A stretch of 43,823 nt of DNA, from the NCBI GenBank assembly GCA_026712905.1, contig JAPOPM010000028.1:1-43823 (forward strand). Direction: 5' to 3'. The notes below the pieces were generated by a model. It was not told the origin of the DNA. It saw nothing but the letters and a program-made list of their open reading frames with translations, and made no database searches. Within the stretch, counting starts at the first letter, position 1; the number at the start of each line of letters is the position of its first letter. This stretch comes from Deltaproteobacteria bacterium (GTDB lineage: Bacteria > Desulfobacterota > Binatia > UBA9968 > JAJDTQ01). The position numbers and the translations under genes are program-made. Shown here piece after piece: positions 26,503 to 35,014 of the stretch.

Positions 26503-26981
26503 TGGGAGTCACCGCGGGAATCCAGGGGTCGCGGGGCGGGGTCGCCGGTCTTGTGTGCCTGCTGCTCCTGCTCGTCCTCGTCACCGGCTGCGGCCGCAAG
26601 GGGCCGCCGCGGGCGGCGGACCTCGTGGAGCCGCTGGCCATCAGTGACCTGACCCTCATGCTCGGGGACCGCAGCATCGGCCTGGGCTGGTCGCATCCGC
26701 GGACCGCTCGCGACGGCCGGCCGCTCACGGACCTCGTGGGGTTCGTGGTGTACCGCAAGAGCACGCCGGCGGATTGCCCGGACTGCAACGCCGCCTACGG
26801 CGAGCGGGCCGTGGTCAACGCGGAAGACGAGGGACGTTTCTCCAAGGAGTCTCAATACAAGTTCACGGACACGGAACTTGAAACCGGCCGGGTGTACCGG
26901 TATCGGGTCCGCGTCGTGTTGTCGGACGGCTCGCTCAGCAAGCCGTCCAACGAGGTCAGCATCGAATGGCAACGACGGTAG
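26499..26981 (+). CDS. LptM-like lipoprotein with fibronectin-III-like domain
   Basis: This 160-residue secreted lipoprotein has a hydrophobic signal (GLVCLLLLLVLVTGC) with lipobox LVTGC, followed by the LptM/YifL signature GCGRKGPP. LptM is an outer-membrane lipoprotein that helps assemble the LPS translocon LptD in E. coli. Unlike the short E. coli protein, this one continues with about 110 residues that look like an FN3-type beta domain (LTLMLGDRSIGLGWSHP, VVYRKS, YKFTDTELETGRVYRYRV). ATG 26499 or 26502 both fit. It lies between argH and lysA, the usual place for this small gene in proteobacteria. Confidence 0.8.
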   Translation: MMGVTAGIQGSRGGVAGLVCLLLLLVLVTGCGRKGPPRAADLVEPLAISDLTLMLGDRSIGLGWSHPRTARDGRPLTDLVGFVVYRKSTPADCPDCNAAYGERAVVNAEDEGRFSKESQYKFTDTELETGRVYRYRVRVVLSDGSLSKPSNEVSIEWQRR

Positions 26982-28231
26982 AACGCTTCACGCACAGGAA
27001 CGACGAGATGTATTGCGAGGACGTCCCGGTCCGGGACGTCGTCGAAGCGGTGGGCACGCCGGTGTACGTGTACAGCCTGGCACGGTTGCGCGACGCCTTC
27101 CGCGCCTTCGACCAGGCCTTCGCCGGCACCCGCCACTTGGTGTGCTTCTCGGTCAAGGCCAACTCCAACCTCGCGGTGCTGCGCGCCTTCGTCAACGAGG
27201 GCTCGGGGTTCGACATCGTGTCCGGCGGCGAACTGTTCCGGGCGCTCAAGGCCGGCGCCGACCCGCGCAAGGTGGTTTTCTCGGGCGTGGGCAAGACCCG
27301 GGACGAGATGGAGTACGCGCTGCGTTCCGGCATCCTGATGTTCAACGTCGAGTCGGAGCAGGAACTGGAGGCGCTGAACGAGGTCGCCGGGAGCATGGGC
27401 GTGGTGGCGCCGGTGAGCTTCCGCATCAATCCCGACGTGGATCCGCAGACCCACCCCTATATCTCCACCGGCATGAAGAAGAGCAAGTTCGGCATCGCCA
27501 TCGACCCCGCGGCCGCGGCCTATCGCCGCGCCATCGCGTTGCCCCACATCGAAGTCGTGGGCGTCGACTGCCACATCGGCTCGCAGCTCACCTCCACGTC
27601 GCCTTTCTCGGACGCCGCCGCGCGCGTGCGCGCGTTCGTCGAGGCGCTGCGGCGCGAGGGGGCCGATATCCGCTACGTGGACCTGGGCGGCGGCCTCGGC
27701 ATCCGCTACGACGACGAGCAGCCGCCCGACCCGCGTGACTACGCCAAGGCGCTGACGGAGGGAATCGGGGACCAGGACGTGACCCTGGTGCTGGAGCCCG
27801 GCCGGTCGATGGTGGGCAACGCCGGCATCCTGGTGACCCGGGTGCTCTACCTCAAGCGCGCTGAGGCCAAGAACTTCGTGGTGGTGGACGGCGCCATGAA
27901 CGACCTCATCCGTCCGTCCCTCTACGGTGCGTTCCAGGGGCTGTTGCCGGTGGTGCGGCGCGAGGCCGAGCTCATGACCGCCGACGTGGTCGGCCCCATC
28001 TGCGAGAGCGGCGACTTCTTCGCCCAGGACCGCCAGATCCAGACCCCGACGCCCGGGGACCTGCTGGCGGTGATGAGCGCCGGCGCCTACGGCTTCACCA
28101 TGGCCTCCAACTACAACACGCGCCCACGCGCCGCCGAGGTGCTGGTGGACGGCAAGGACTTCGCCGTGGTCCGGGAACGCGAGACCCTGGAGGGCCTCGT
28201 GGCCGGCGAGAAGATCCCGGTGATGCTGTAG
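26966..28231 (+). CDS. lysA: diaminopimelate decarboxylase LysA
   Basis: Decarboxylates meso-diaminopimelate to lysine with PLP. The 421-residue protein has the PLP Lys in VCFSVKANSNLAVL, the glycine loop DLGGGLGIRY, the phosphate-site LVLEPGRSMVGNAG, the substrate Cys in GPICESGDFFAQDR, and NYNTRPRAAEVLV near the end. Its start overlaps the lipoprotein gene by 16 bases. With dapF, dapA and dapB it completes the lysine branch seen here. Confidence 0.96.
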   Translation: MATTVERFTHRNDEMYCEDVPVRDVVEAVGTPVYVYSLARLRDAFRAFDQAFAGTRHLVCFSVKANSNLAVLRAFVNEGSGFDIVSGGELFRALKAGADPRKVVFSGVGKTRDEMEYALRSGILMFNVESEQELEALNEVAGSMGVVAPVSFRINPDVDPQTHPYISTGMKKSKFGIAIDPAAAAYRRAIALPHIEVVGVDCHIGSQLTSTSPFSDAAARVRAFVEALRREGADIRYVDLGGGLGIRYDDEQPPDPRDYAKALTEGIGDQDVTLVLEPGRSMVGNAGILVTRVLYLKRAEAKNFVVVDGAMNDLIRPSLYGAFQGLLPVVRREAELMTADVVGPICESGDFFAQDRQIQTPTPGDLLAVMSAGAYGFTMASNYNTRPRAAEVLVDGKDFAVVRERETLEGLVAGEKIPVML

Positions 28232-28246
28232 GCCCCCGGAGGAGCC

Positions 28247-29068
28247 ATGACCGAAATCACGTTCACCAAGATGCACGGCTGCGGCAACGATTTCGTGGTG
28301 CTGGACTGCATGGAGCGGCCGCCCGCGGACCTGGCGGAGATCGCGAAGAACCTGTGCCACCGCCGCTTCGGCGTGGGCGCGGACCAGTTGCTCACCATCA
28401 GGCCGTCCGACTCGGCGGATTTCCGCATGGAGATCTACAACGCCGACGGCGGCGAGGTGGAGATGTGCGGCAACGGCATCCGCTGCTTCGCCAAGTACGT
28501 TTACGAGCACGGTCTGACGGAGAAGCGCGAGATCGAGGTGGACACCCTCGCGGGCGTCATCCGGCCGCGCCTCAAGGGAGACCGCGTGGAGGTGGACATG
28601 GGCCGCCCCGTGCTCGAGGGGCGGGACATCCCGGTGGACGCCGACGGCGGTATCGTCAACCGTCCGCTGGTGGTGGACGGCAAGGAGTACAGGGTCACCT
28701 GCGTGTCCATGGGCAATCCCCACTGCGTGCTCTACGTCGACGACGTGGAGCCGCTGGACCTGCCCCGCCTGGGACCGCTCTTCGAGCACCACGCCTTCTT
28801 TCCCAACCGCGTCAACACGGAGTTCGTCCAGGTGCTGGCGCACGACGAGGTGCGCATGCGCGTGTGGGAGCGCGGCGCCGGCGAGACCTGGGCCTGCGGC
28901 ACCGGCGCCAGCGCCGTGGGCGTAGCCGGCGCCTTGACCGGCAAGACCGGGAAGAAGATCACGGTGCACCTGATCGGCGGCGACCTGGAGATCCACTGGG
29001 CCGACGACGACCGGGTGTACATGACGGGGCCGGCGCGGGAAGTGTTCCAAGGGAGCATCCGCGTGTGA
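28247..29068 (+). CDS. dapF: diaminopimelate epimerase DapF
   Basis: Interconverts LL- and meso-diaminopimelate without cofactor using two Cys. Both are visible in the 273-residue protein: MCGNGIRCFAKYVYE and TWACGTGASAVGVAG. The N-terminus FTKMHGCGNDFVVLD is typical. A GGAGGAGCC ribosome site lies before ATG 28247. The 330-base gap after it is filled by a repeat element. Confidence 0.96.
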   Translation: MTEITFTKMHGCGNDFVVLDCMERPPADLAEIAKNLCHRRFGVGADQLLTIRPSDSADFRMEIYNADGGEVEMCGNGIRCFAKYVYEHGLTEKREIEVDTLAGVIRPRLKGDRVEVDMGRPVLEGRDIPVDADGGIVNRPLVVDGKEYRVTCVSMGNPHCVLYVDDVEPLDLPRLGPLFEHHAFFPNRVNTEFVQVLAHDEVRMRVWERGAGETWACGTGASAVGVAGALTGKTGKKITVHLIGGDLEIHWADDDRVYMTGPAREVFQGSIRV

Positions 29069-29084
29069 CCGCGCGCTAAAGAAG

Positions 29085-29343
29085 TGGCGCCAACGCCCCG
29101 AATGGTCATTCTCGCGAAAGCCCACCACCGCCCCTGGATTCCCGCTTCCCAGGTGGTGTCAAAACGTCGTCCGGACAAGAATTGGCGCCAACCCCCCGAG
29201 TCGTCATTCCCGCGGAAGCGGGAATCCAGGGGTGGCGAGGCGGGGAAACGCCTCGGTAGTGCCCCGCCACCGCCCCTGGATTCCCGCTTCCGCGGGAATG
29301 ACGTTCCGTAGGGTCCGTGCATCACGGGTTTTGACACAGCCTG
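29085..29343. repeat. palindromic intergenic repeat block between dapF and dapA
   Basis: The gap holds two related units. A 37-base segment at 29085-29121 is repeated with five differences at 29183-29219. Around the second copy, perfect 31-base inverted arms lie at 29202-29232 and 29273-29303, separated by 40 bases. Each arm itself contains TTCCCGC-GGAA-GCGGGAA, so the whole can fold into nested hairpins. The 58 bases at 29286-29343 match 38622-38679 in opposite orientation (six differences). A degraded GTGTCAAAAC end also occurs near 29156. These are features of a dispersed mobile or REP-like element with no coding capacity. Confidence 0.85.
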
Positions 29344-29398
29344 GAAAGCGGGAATGACGCTTGGAGGCTTTGAGCAAAGCAACAGAGGGAGTAACCAC

Positions 29399-30277
29399 AT
29401 GTTCACCGGATCAATGACGGCCATGGTCACGCCGTTCAAGGACGGCGGTGTGGACTACGCCGCGCTGGAGGCGCTGGTGGAGTTCCAGATCGAGCAGGGC
29501 ACCCATGCGCTGGTGCCGTGCGGCTCCACCGGAGAGTCCGCCACGCTCGACCACGACGAGCACCACGCGGTGATCGACGCGGTGGTGCGCGCGGCGCGGC
29601 AGCGCGTCCCGGTCATCGCCGGCACCGGCTCCAACTCCACCCGCGAGGCCATGGAACTCACCCGGGCCGCAGAGAAATCAGGGGCCGACGGCGCGCTGCT
29701 GATCTCGCCCTACTACAACAAGCCCACCCAGGAAGGGATCTACCATCACTACCGCGCCGTGGCCGAGCACGTCGGCATCCCGCTCATCGTCTACAACATC
29801 CCCGGCCGCACGGCCTCCAGGATGGAGCCCGAGACCCTGGCGCGGCTGGCGGAGATCGGCAACGTCGTGGGCGTGAAGGAAGCCACCGGCTCGGTGGACC
29901 AGGCCATCGACGTCATCCGGCTGTGTGGCGACTCCCTGGCGGTCTATTCGGGCGAGGATTCGCTCGTCTACTCGCTCATGACCCTGGGCGGCAAGGGCGT
30001 CATCACCACCACCGGCAACGTGGCCCCCCGAGCCATGGCCGACCTCACGGAAGCCTGCCTGCGGGAGGACTGGGCCGCCGGCCGCCGGATCCAGTTCGAG
30101 TTGATGCCCTTGATCCGGTGCCTCTTCAGCGAGACCAATCCCATCCCGGTGAAGGCCGCGTTGGCCGCCATGGGCAAGTGCGGACCGGGGATGCGCCTGC
30201 CGCTGACGCCCATGACCGAGCCGAACCTGAAGCGGCTGAAGGGCGCCATGACGGACTACGGGCTGATTCAGGCATGA
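29399..30277 (+). CDS. dapA: 4-hydroxy-tetrahydrodipicolinate synthase DapA
   Basis: Condenses pyruvate with aspartate semialdehyde at the start of the lysine branch. The 292-residue TIM barrel has GSTGESATLDHDEH, the Tyr in PLIVYNIPGRTA, and the Schiff-base Lys in VVGVKEATGSVDQ. ATG 29399 has AGAGGGAG upstream and fits the family start MFTGSMTAMVTPF. The gene follows the repeat block, so it may have its own promoter, which I could not identify. Confidence 0.96.
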   Translation: MFTGSMTAMVTPFKDGGVDYAALEALVEFQIEQGTHALVPCGSTGESATLDHDEHHAVIDAVVRAARQRVPVIAGTGSNSTREAMELTRAAEKSGADGALLISPYYNKPTQEGIYHHYRAVAEHVGIPLIVYNIPGRTASRMEPETLARLAEIGNVVGVKEATGSVDQAIDVIRLCGDSLAVYSGEDSLVYSLMTLGGKGVITTTGNVAPRAMADLTEACLREDWAAGRRIQFELMPLIRCLFSETNPIPVKAALAAMGKCGPGMRLPLTPMTEPNLKRLKGAMTDYGLIQA

Positions 30278-30336
30278 CCCGCTTGTTGCCGCGCGCACAG
30301 GCCGTCAATGAGTAGCCCCTCGGTCCGGGTGACATC

Positions 30337-31179
30337 ATGAAAGATTCCTTGGGCCTTATCGTGTGCGGCGTGGGCGGGCGGATGGGCGGCACCATCGCGC
30401 GCCTGATCCAGGAGACTCCGGGCGTCGTCCTGGCCGAAGCCACCGACCGGGCCGGCAGCCCGCGTATCGGTCAGGACTCGGGGGAGGTGGCGGGCGCGGG
30501 GCAACTGGGCGTTGCGGTCACCGACCGCATCGACGCCGCGGCCGAGGGACGGCGGGTCATCGTGGACTTCACGACGCCGGAGGCGTCCCTGACCCACATG
30601 AAGGCCGCCGCCAAAGCCGGCATTCCCATCGTCATCGGCACCACCGGATTCCAGGCACGGCATCTGCGCCAGATCCGCACGCTGGGGGCCAAGACCCCGA
30701 CCGTCCTGGCCCCCAACATGAGCCTTGGGGTGAACCTGCTGCTGGGCCTGGTGGGCCAGGTGGCTCGGAGCCTGGGCGACACCTACGACGTAGAGATCGT
30801 AGAGGCGCACCACCGGTTCAAGAAGGACGCCCCGAGCGGCACCGCGCTCGCCCTCGCCCGGTCAGCGGCCGAAGCACTGGGGCGCAAGCTGGAACGGGTA
30901 GGGGTGCCGGGCCGCAACGGGGTGTCCGAGCGCAAGACGAGCGACATCGGCCTCATCTCCGTCCGCGCCGGGGACATCGCCGGCGAGCACACGGTGCTGT
31001 TCGGCGGGATCGGAGAACGCATCGAGCTGGTCCACCGCGCCCATAGCCGGGAGGCCTTCGCCCGCGGTGCTATTCGCGCGGCCCAGTGGCTCGCGGACAA
31101 GGACGCCGGCCTTTACACCATGCAGGACGTCCTCGGGCTGGCGGACGGTTCTTCAGGCCCTATGGCGTCATCTCGGTGA
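30337..31179 (+). CDS. dapB: 4-hydroxy-tetrahydrodipicolinate reductase DapB
   Basis: NAD(P)H-dependent reductase after DapA. The 280-residue protein has the nucleotide loop VCGVGGRMGG, PNMSLGVNLL, and the signature EAHHRFKKDAPSGTA. The C-terminus (AGLYTMQDVLGL) is complete. It ends on the plus strand and overlaps the end of a convergent lipoprotein gene by 20 bases. The last residues (GSSGPMASSR) are longer than usual. Confidence 0.95.
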   Translation: MKDSLGLIVCGVGGRMGGTIARLIQETPGVVLAEATDRAGSPRIGQDSGEVAGAGQLGVAVTDRIDAAAEGRRVIVDFTTPEASLTHMKAAAKAGIPIVIGTTGFQARHLRQIRTLGAKTPTVLAPNMSLGVNLLLGLVGQVARSLGDTYDVEIVEAHHRFKKDAPSGTALALARSAAEALGRKLERVGVPGRNGVSERKTSDIGLISVRAGDIAGEHTVLFGGIGERIELVHRAHSREAFARGAIRAAQWLADKDAGLYTMQDVLGLADGSSGPMASSR

Positions 31180-32203
31180 CCGGGCTCCCTTCATCAGGCT
31201 CGATCGTCGCGGGCGTAAGCGCATCGAAGATGCCAACAAAGCGCCCGAACGAGCCATCGGTTTCGGCGAATTGAACCTCGGTCGAGCCGACTACGCGGCG
31301 CGGGTTGCCGTCGACATCCGACACGTTCGAGAACTGGCCGCGCCACGTCCCGGCGAATGCCGCGATCGTACGTTCAGGGTGGGTGACGGTGATGTCGGTA
31401 TCCTCGAACGCGCCCTTGGCGTCAAAGGACGCCGCGAAGTGCAGGTCGTAGTCGGCCGGCAGCGCGGTGACATCGGGACTCCGCGAGGACACGATCGGAA
31501 AGAGGTGGCGGCCGGGTGTGGTCTCGATCTCATCGAGACACCCAAGGCACCCCGTGATTTCCTTTTCGTCGAAGTTGGCGGTCAGCGAGATAGGGCCCTG
31601 GAATTCAGTGTACTCGGACTCATCGGCCAACTCGCCCCATGCGCGGCCATAGTAGTACTGGTACAGGCCGCCGGCACCGCCGACAAAGGTGGCCGTGCCG
31701 GTCAAGGGAACGTCGGGCGGTGCAGCGGGGTCTAGTTCCGGGCCATCGATAAAGACCCCCATTGCGGCGGTTCCGACACGCTGATAGGATACGCCGGGCG
31801 GATAAACGAGCCACCATCCGGCCGCGAGGTAGTCGGTGGGGTCGGCGTCGTTCCACGAGACGACGGCGTAGAGCATGATCTTGCCGTCGTAGTGGTTTTC
31901 CGAGAGCAACCATTCACGGCTGGTATGTCCGGGTTGCGAAGGTTGTGGGAGTAGAAGCCCCCACTCGGCCTCATAGTTTCGGACGGTATCGAGCGTCCGG
32001 GTACGGCCGTCGTGGTAGCGTACGTCGACGCTGAGGACGTTGTCGACGAAGGTCGTCCGCGCGCCAAACGGTTGCGCGGCGGGCTCGAGCGGCGGGATTG
32101 GCGGCGGAGGCGGGTCCGGAGCCGGGCCGGAACCGCCGCCGACGGAACAGCCCGCTGTCAGAGAAGCCAGGAACAGAGCCATCAGTAGTGTCGTTAGTCT
32201 CAT
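31160..32203 (-). CDS. lipoprotein with transferrin-binding-protein-like beta barrel
   Basis: This 347-residue lipoprotein has the signal MRLTTLLMALFLASLTAGCS with a lipobox ending in Cys19, then a Gly/Pro-rich linker rich in prolines. The last half has paired stretches such as PLTGTATFVGGAGGLYQYYYG, ISLTANFDEKEITGC, and TWRGQFSNVSDVDGNPRRVVG, the pattern of the small beta barrel shared by TbpB/Slam-dependent and related surface lipoproteins. Surface exposure is likely. ATG 32203 is chosen; an ATG four codons earlier (32215) is possible. Less GC-rich at its start and isolated on the minus strand between lysine genes and the cytochrome operon. Ligand unknown. Confidence 0.7.
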   Translation of the reverse strand: MRLTTLLMALFLASLTAGCSVGGGSGPAPDPPPPPIPPLEPAAQPFGARTTFVDNVLSVDVRYHDGRTRTLDTVRNYEAEWGLLLPQPSQPGHTSREWLLSENHYDGKIMLYAVVSWNDADPTDYLAAGWWLVYPPGVSYQRVGTAAMGVFIDGPELDPAAPPDVPLTGTATFVGGAGGLYQYYYGRAWGELADESEYTEFQGPISLTANFDEKEITGCLGCLDEIETTPGRHLFPIVSSRSPDVTALPADYDLHFAASFDAKGAFEDTDITVTHPERTIAAFAGTWRGQFSNVSDVDGNPRRVVGSTEVQFAETDGSFGRFVGIFDALTPATIEPDEGSPVTEMTP

Positions 32204-32287
32204 GGCGATTTCCATTACCGGATGGTACCGCTTGACGTCAAGGACCGGGAACCGAGGCGGAACTCGCATCCTTCTTCCCTCCCTCGG

Positions 32288-32316
32288 TTGACATCCGGAA
32301 TCCCATATATTAATCA
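32288..32316 (+). promoter_or_regulatory. probable promoter of the cytochrome bc gene cluster
   Basis: A perfect TTGACA (32288-32293) is followed after 17 bases by TAATCA, a poor -10; AT-rich TATATTAAT overlaps it. It lies just before the GTG at 32332. Confidence 0.4.
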
Positions 32317-32331
32317 GGTTTCCTATTCTCA

Positions 32332-32682
32332 GTGGCTTCAGAATCTTCAAAATCCGACTCTGAGTCGGCGGAAGCGGAAGTTGAACGGCTTGCGGAGCGC
32401 ATTGGCCGGTTGATTCGGTCCGTCGAGCCGGATAAGCGGGAGGATCTGAAGGAACTCGCCTTTTCGCTGGTGCGCGAGGAGTTGATCCGAGGCGAGGAAC
32501 CACGGAAGGAAGCGAGCGGGGCCACACCGGCGCCGATGAATCCCCTGGGCGCCGGCGTGTTGTTTTTTATGTTGGGCGCCGGCCTTTCCTTCGTGTTCGG
32601 TCCGGTGGGCTTGGCGTTGATGGTCGGCGGCCTTTTCTTCATCGCCTGGGGGGCCGCTATAAGCTGGTTCAAGAAGAAGTAG
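32332..32682 (+). CDS. hypothetical small two-helix membrane protein
   Basis: This 116-residue protein is not recognised. The N-terminus is acidic and helical (EAEVERLAERIGRLIRSVE), perhaps coiled coil; residues about 73-110 form two membrane helices (LGAGVLFFMLGAGLSFVFG and LALMVGGLFFIAWGAAI). The start is GTG 32332. It sits eight bases before the Rieske protein gene and appears to lead the bc-complex operon, so it may be a complex-associated subunit or assembly factor. That is inferred from position alone. Confidence 0.65.
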   Translation: MASESSKSDSESAEAEVERLAERIGRLIRSVEPDKREDLKELAFSLVREELIRGEEPRKEASGATPAPMNPLGAGVLFFMLGAGLSFVFGPVGLALMVGGLFFIAWGAAISWFKKK

Positions 32683-32689
32683 GGACGCG

Positions 32690-33214
32690 ATGGCTACGAG
32701 CGAGAAACGGGAAATAAAGCGAGGCATCTGGAGCCGCCGGGACTTCTTCGGCCGCCTTGGCTGGCTGGGGTTCGGGGCGTTCTCCCTGGTCTCCCTCTTC
32801 GGTTTCATGCGGTCGGCGTTTCCGCGGGTGCTCTTCAAGCCGCCGTCGACGTTCAAGGCCGGCTTTCCGACCGACTATGCCATCGGTGAGGTGAGCGAGA
32901 AGTTCAAGAAGGACTTCCGTGTGTGGATCGTGCGCGAGGAGGTGGGCTTCTACGCGATCTCCTCCATTTGCACCCATCTTGGGTGCACGCCGCGCTGGCT
33001 CTCCGCCGAGAGCAAGTTCAAGTGCCCCTGTCACGGCAGCGGCTTTTTCAAGTCGGGCCTGAACTTCGAGGGCCCGGCGCCGCGGCCGCTGGACCGCTTC
33101 GAGATCGCCGTGGCGGAGGACGGACAGCTCGTGGTGGACAAGTCCAGGACGTTTCGCATGGGGCCGAGTGGGGAACCGGATGAGCAGCATCCCAACAGCA
33201 TTCTCAAGGTCTGA
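32690..33214 (+). CDS. Rieske iron-sulfur protein of the cytochrome bc complex
   Basis: This 174-residue membrane-anchored subunit has a twin-arginine-like start SRRDFFGRLGWLGFGAFS and one membrane helix. The 2Fe-2S site is CTHLGC (C94, H96) and CPCHGSGFF (C112, H115), with C99 and C114 placed for the disulfide. It takes electrons from quinol to a cytochrome c or, in this case, probably the multiheme subunit downstream. ATG 32690 has a weak AGGGA site. Confidence 0.93.
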   Translation: MATSEKREIKRGIWSRRDFFGRLGWLGFGAFSLVSLFGFMRSAFPRVLFKPPSTFKAGFPTDYAIGEVSEKFKKDFRVWIVREEVGFYAISSICTHLGCTPRWLSAESKFKCPCHGSGFFKSGLNFEGPAPRPLDRFEIAVAEDGQLVVDKSRTFRMGPSGEPDEQHPNSILKV

Positions 33215-33222
33215 GACGGATC

Positions 33223-33993
33223 ATGATCAATCTGGAACAGCTCAAGAAGGACATCGTCGAGAGTCACGTCTGGAAGTCGATCTTCCGGCACGGTTACGAG
33301 GACACGCCGCGGAACCGCGTGCTCATGGTGACGGGCAACGTGTGGATGCACCTGCATCCCGCCAAGGTGCGCAAGCACGCCGTGCGCATGCGCTTCACCT
33401 GGTGCATGGGGGGGCTGACCTTCCTCATGTTTCTGCTCACGGTGGTGACCGGCATCTACCTGATGTTCTACTACCGGCCGGTGCCGCAGTACGCCTACGC
33501 GGACATGAAGTACCTGGAGTTCGACATGCCCTTCGGCATGCTCATGCGCAACATGCACCGCTGGGCGGCCCACGCCATGGTCATCTTCGTGTGGCTGCAC
33601 ATGTTCCGGGTCTTTCTCACCGGTTCGTACAAGCCGCCGCGGGAATTCAACTGGATCGTCGGCGTGCTGCTGCTGGTGCTGACCCTGCTGCTGAGTTTCA
33701 CCGGCTACCTGCTGCCGTGGGACCAGCTCGCCATCTGGGCCGTCACCGTGGGCTCCAACATGGCCCGGGCCACGCCCCTGCTGGGGCATGAGGGACCCTT
33801 CGCCGAGTTCGTCGGCGCCAACCCGATCTACGACGCGCGGGCGTTCTTGTTCGGCGGCGGCGATATCGGCCCGCACACGCTTTTGCGGTTCTATATCCTT
33901 CATTGCATCTTCATCCCGCTGGTGGCCAGCCTGCTCATGGCCGTGCACTTCTGGCGCATCCGCCGGGACGGCTTCTCCGGCCCTCCGCTCTAG
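33223..33993 (+). CDS. cytochrome b, b6-type
   Basis: This 256-residue cytochrome b binds two hemes. His pairs H112/H126 and H227/H242 have b6-like spacing (14 and 15). C61 in RFTWCMGG aligns with the Cys that covalently binds the extra heme c in b6f-type and Bacillus complexes, so a third heme is likely. The first helices and YYRP are typical. The short N-terminal helix before residue 45 is present. It begins nine bases after the Rieske gene stop. It is the split type, with subunit IV separate. Confidence 0.92.
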   Translation: MINLEQLKKDIVESHVWKSIFRHGYEDTPRNRVLMVTGNVWMHLHPAKVRKHAVRMRFTWCMGGLTFLMFLLTVVTGIYLMFYYRPVPQYAYADMKYLEFDMPFGMLMRNMHRWAAHAMVIFVWLHMFRVFLTGSYKPPREFNWIVGVLLLVLTLLLSFTGYLLPWDQLAIWAVTVGSNMARATPLLGHEGPFAEFVGANPIYDARAFLFGGGDIGPHTLLRFYILHCIFIPLVASLLMAVHFWRIRRDGFSGPPL

Positions 33994-34040
33994 GTTCGTC
34001 GGCGCACGGGTTTCATCGCTAAGGGAAAGGGTGCCATCGT

Positions 34041-34811
34041 ATGGCTGAGGCCGAGGAAAGAAGCCGGACGATCGTCATCGACGACAAGATTCACACGTGG
34101 CCGCATCTGGTGCGGGGCGAGTTTCTGGTGACCATCTTCGTGTTGGTGGCCATGACGCTGTGGTCTCTGCTGGTGGACGCACCGCTGGAAGAGCCCGCCA
34201 ACCCGGCGCGGACGCCCAACCCCTCCAAGGCACCGTGGTATTTCCTCGGTTTGCAGGAGATGCTGGTGTACTTCGATCCCTGGTACGCCGGGGTGGTGCT
34301 GCCGACCTTCATCATCATCGGCCTCATGGTGATCCCGTTCATCGACATCAACGCCAAGGGCAACGGCTACTACACCTTCAAGGAACGGAAGTGGGAGATC
34401 CTGACCTTCGTCATCGGCTTCCACATCCTCTGGGTGGTCACGATCATCATCGGGACGTTCTTCCGCGGGCCGGGGTGGAACCTGTTCTGGCCGTGGCAGC
34501 GGTGGGACCCCCACAAGGTGGTGGCCCTCACCAACGTGGATCTGCCCTACCTGGTGGGCCTGCGGGACTACTGGGTGCAGGCGGGTTTCGGCCTGTTCCT
34601 GGTGCTGTTCTACTTCGTGTTCTCGACGTGGCTGTTCTACAAGTGGGTGGTCTGGATCAAGGGCAAGGAGTTCATGATCCGCTGGGGCGTGGTCCGCTTC
34701 GCGATCACGTCCTTTCTGTTCATCACCATGATCGGGCTTCCAGTGAAGATGTTCCTGCGGCTGGTGTTCAACATCAAGTACATCATGGTTACCCCCTGGC
34801 TTAATATCTGA
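34041..34811 (+). CDS. cytochrome bc complex subunit IV, extended
   Basis: This 256-residue subunit supplies the second half of a split cytochrome b. It contains PANPARTPNPSKAPWYFLGL, the Qo-site loop. The motif reads APWY where b6f and bc1 have PEWY: the glutamate is missing. Three or more helices follow (VVLPTFIIIGLMVI, ILTFVIGFHILWVVTIIIG, FGLFLVLFYFVF), more than the three helices of PetD. The stop overlaps the next small gene by one base (TGATG). Confidence 0.88.
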   Translation: MAEAEERSRTIVIDDKIHTWPHLVRGEFLVTIFVLVAMTLWSLLVDAPLEEPANPARTPNPSKAPWYFLGLQEMLVYFDPWYAGVVLPTFIIIGLMVIPFIDINAKGNGYYTFKERKWEILTFVIGFHILWVVTIIIGTFFRGPGWNLFWPWQRWDPHKVVALTNVDLPYLVGLRDYWVQAGFGLFLVLFYFVFSTWLFYKWVVWIKGKEFMIRWGVVRFAITSFLFITMIGLPVKMFLRLVFNIKYIMVTPWLNI

Positions 34812-34978
34812 TGTTCTATGTAGCAAAGCTTGTTCAGGCCCTCGGCCTTGCCGCCGTGGGTTTCACGTTGTTCGTGGGCATCTTCCAGGGCATAGCCATG
34901 GCCGAAGAGATCATCATGACCCTCATCGGCGTGACGGTGTTCTGGCTGGGGCGCGTGTTGGAGAGCAAGGCGGCTTGA
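34811..34978 (+). CDS. 55-residue membrane protein in the bc operon
   Basis: A short frame from ATG 34811, sharing one base with the stop of subunit IV, encodes a 55-residue protein with two helices (VAKLVQALGLAAVGFTLFVG and IIMTLIGVTVFWLGRVL), ending ESKAA. Tight coupling and full hydrophobic pattern make it a real subunit, comparable in size to small bc-complex subunits of other bacteria. No homologue is recognised. Confidence 0.75.
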   Translation: MFYVAKLVQALGLAAVGFTLFVGIFQGIAMAEEIIMTLIGVTVFWLGRVLESKAA

Positions 34979-35014
34979 AGTCGAGATGCGGATAAGTGCT
35001 GTAAGGGAGCATGA

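Noticed and set aside
29202..29303. Inverted arms considered as a CRISPR repeat or intrinsic terminator
   Set aside because: There are no regularly spaced unique spacers and no T run. Dispersed palindromic repeat fits better.
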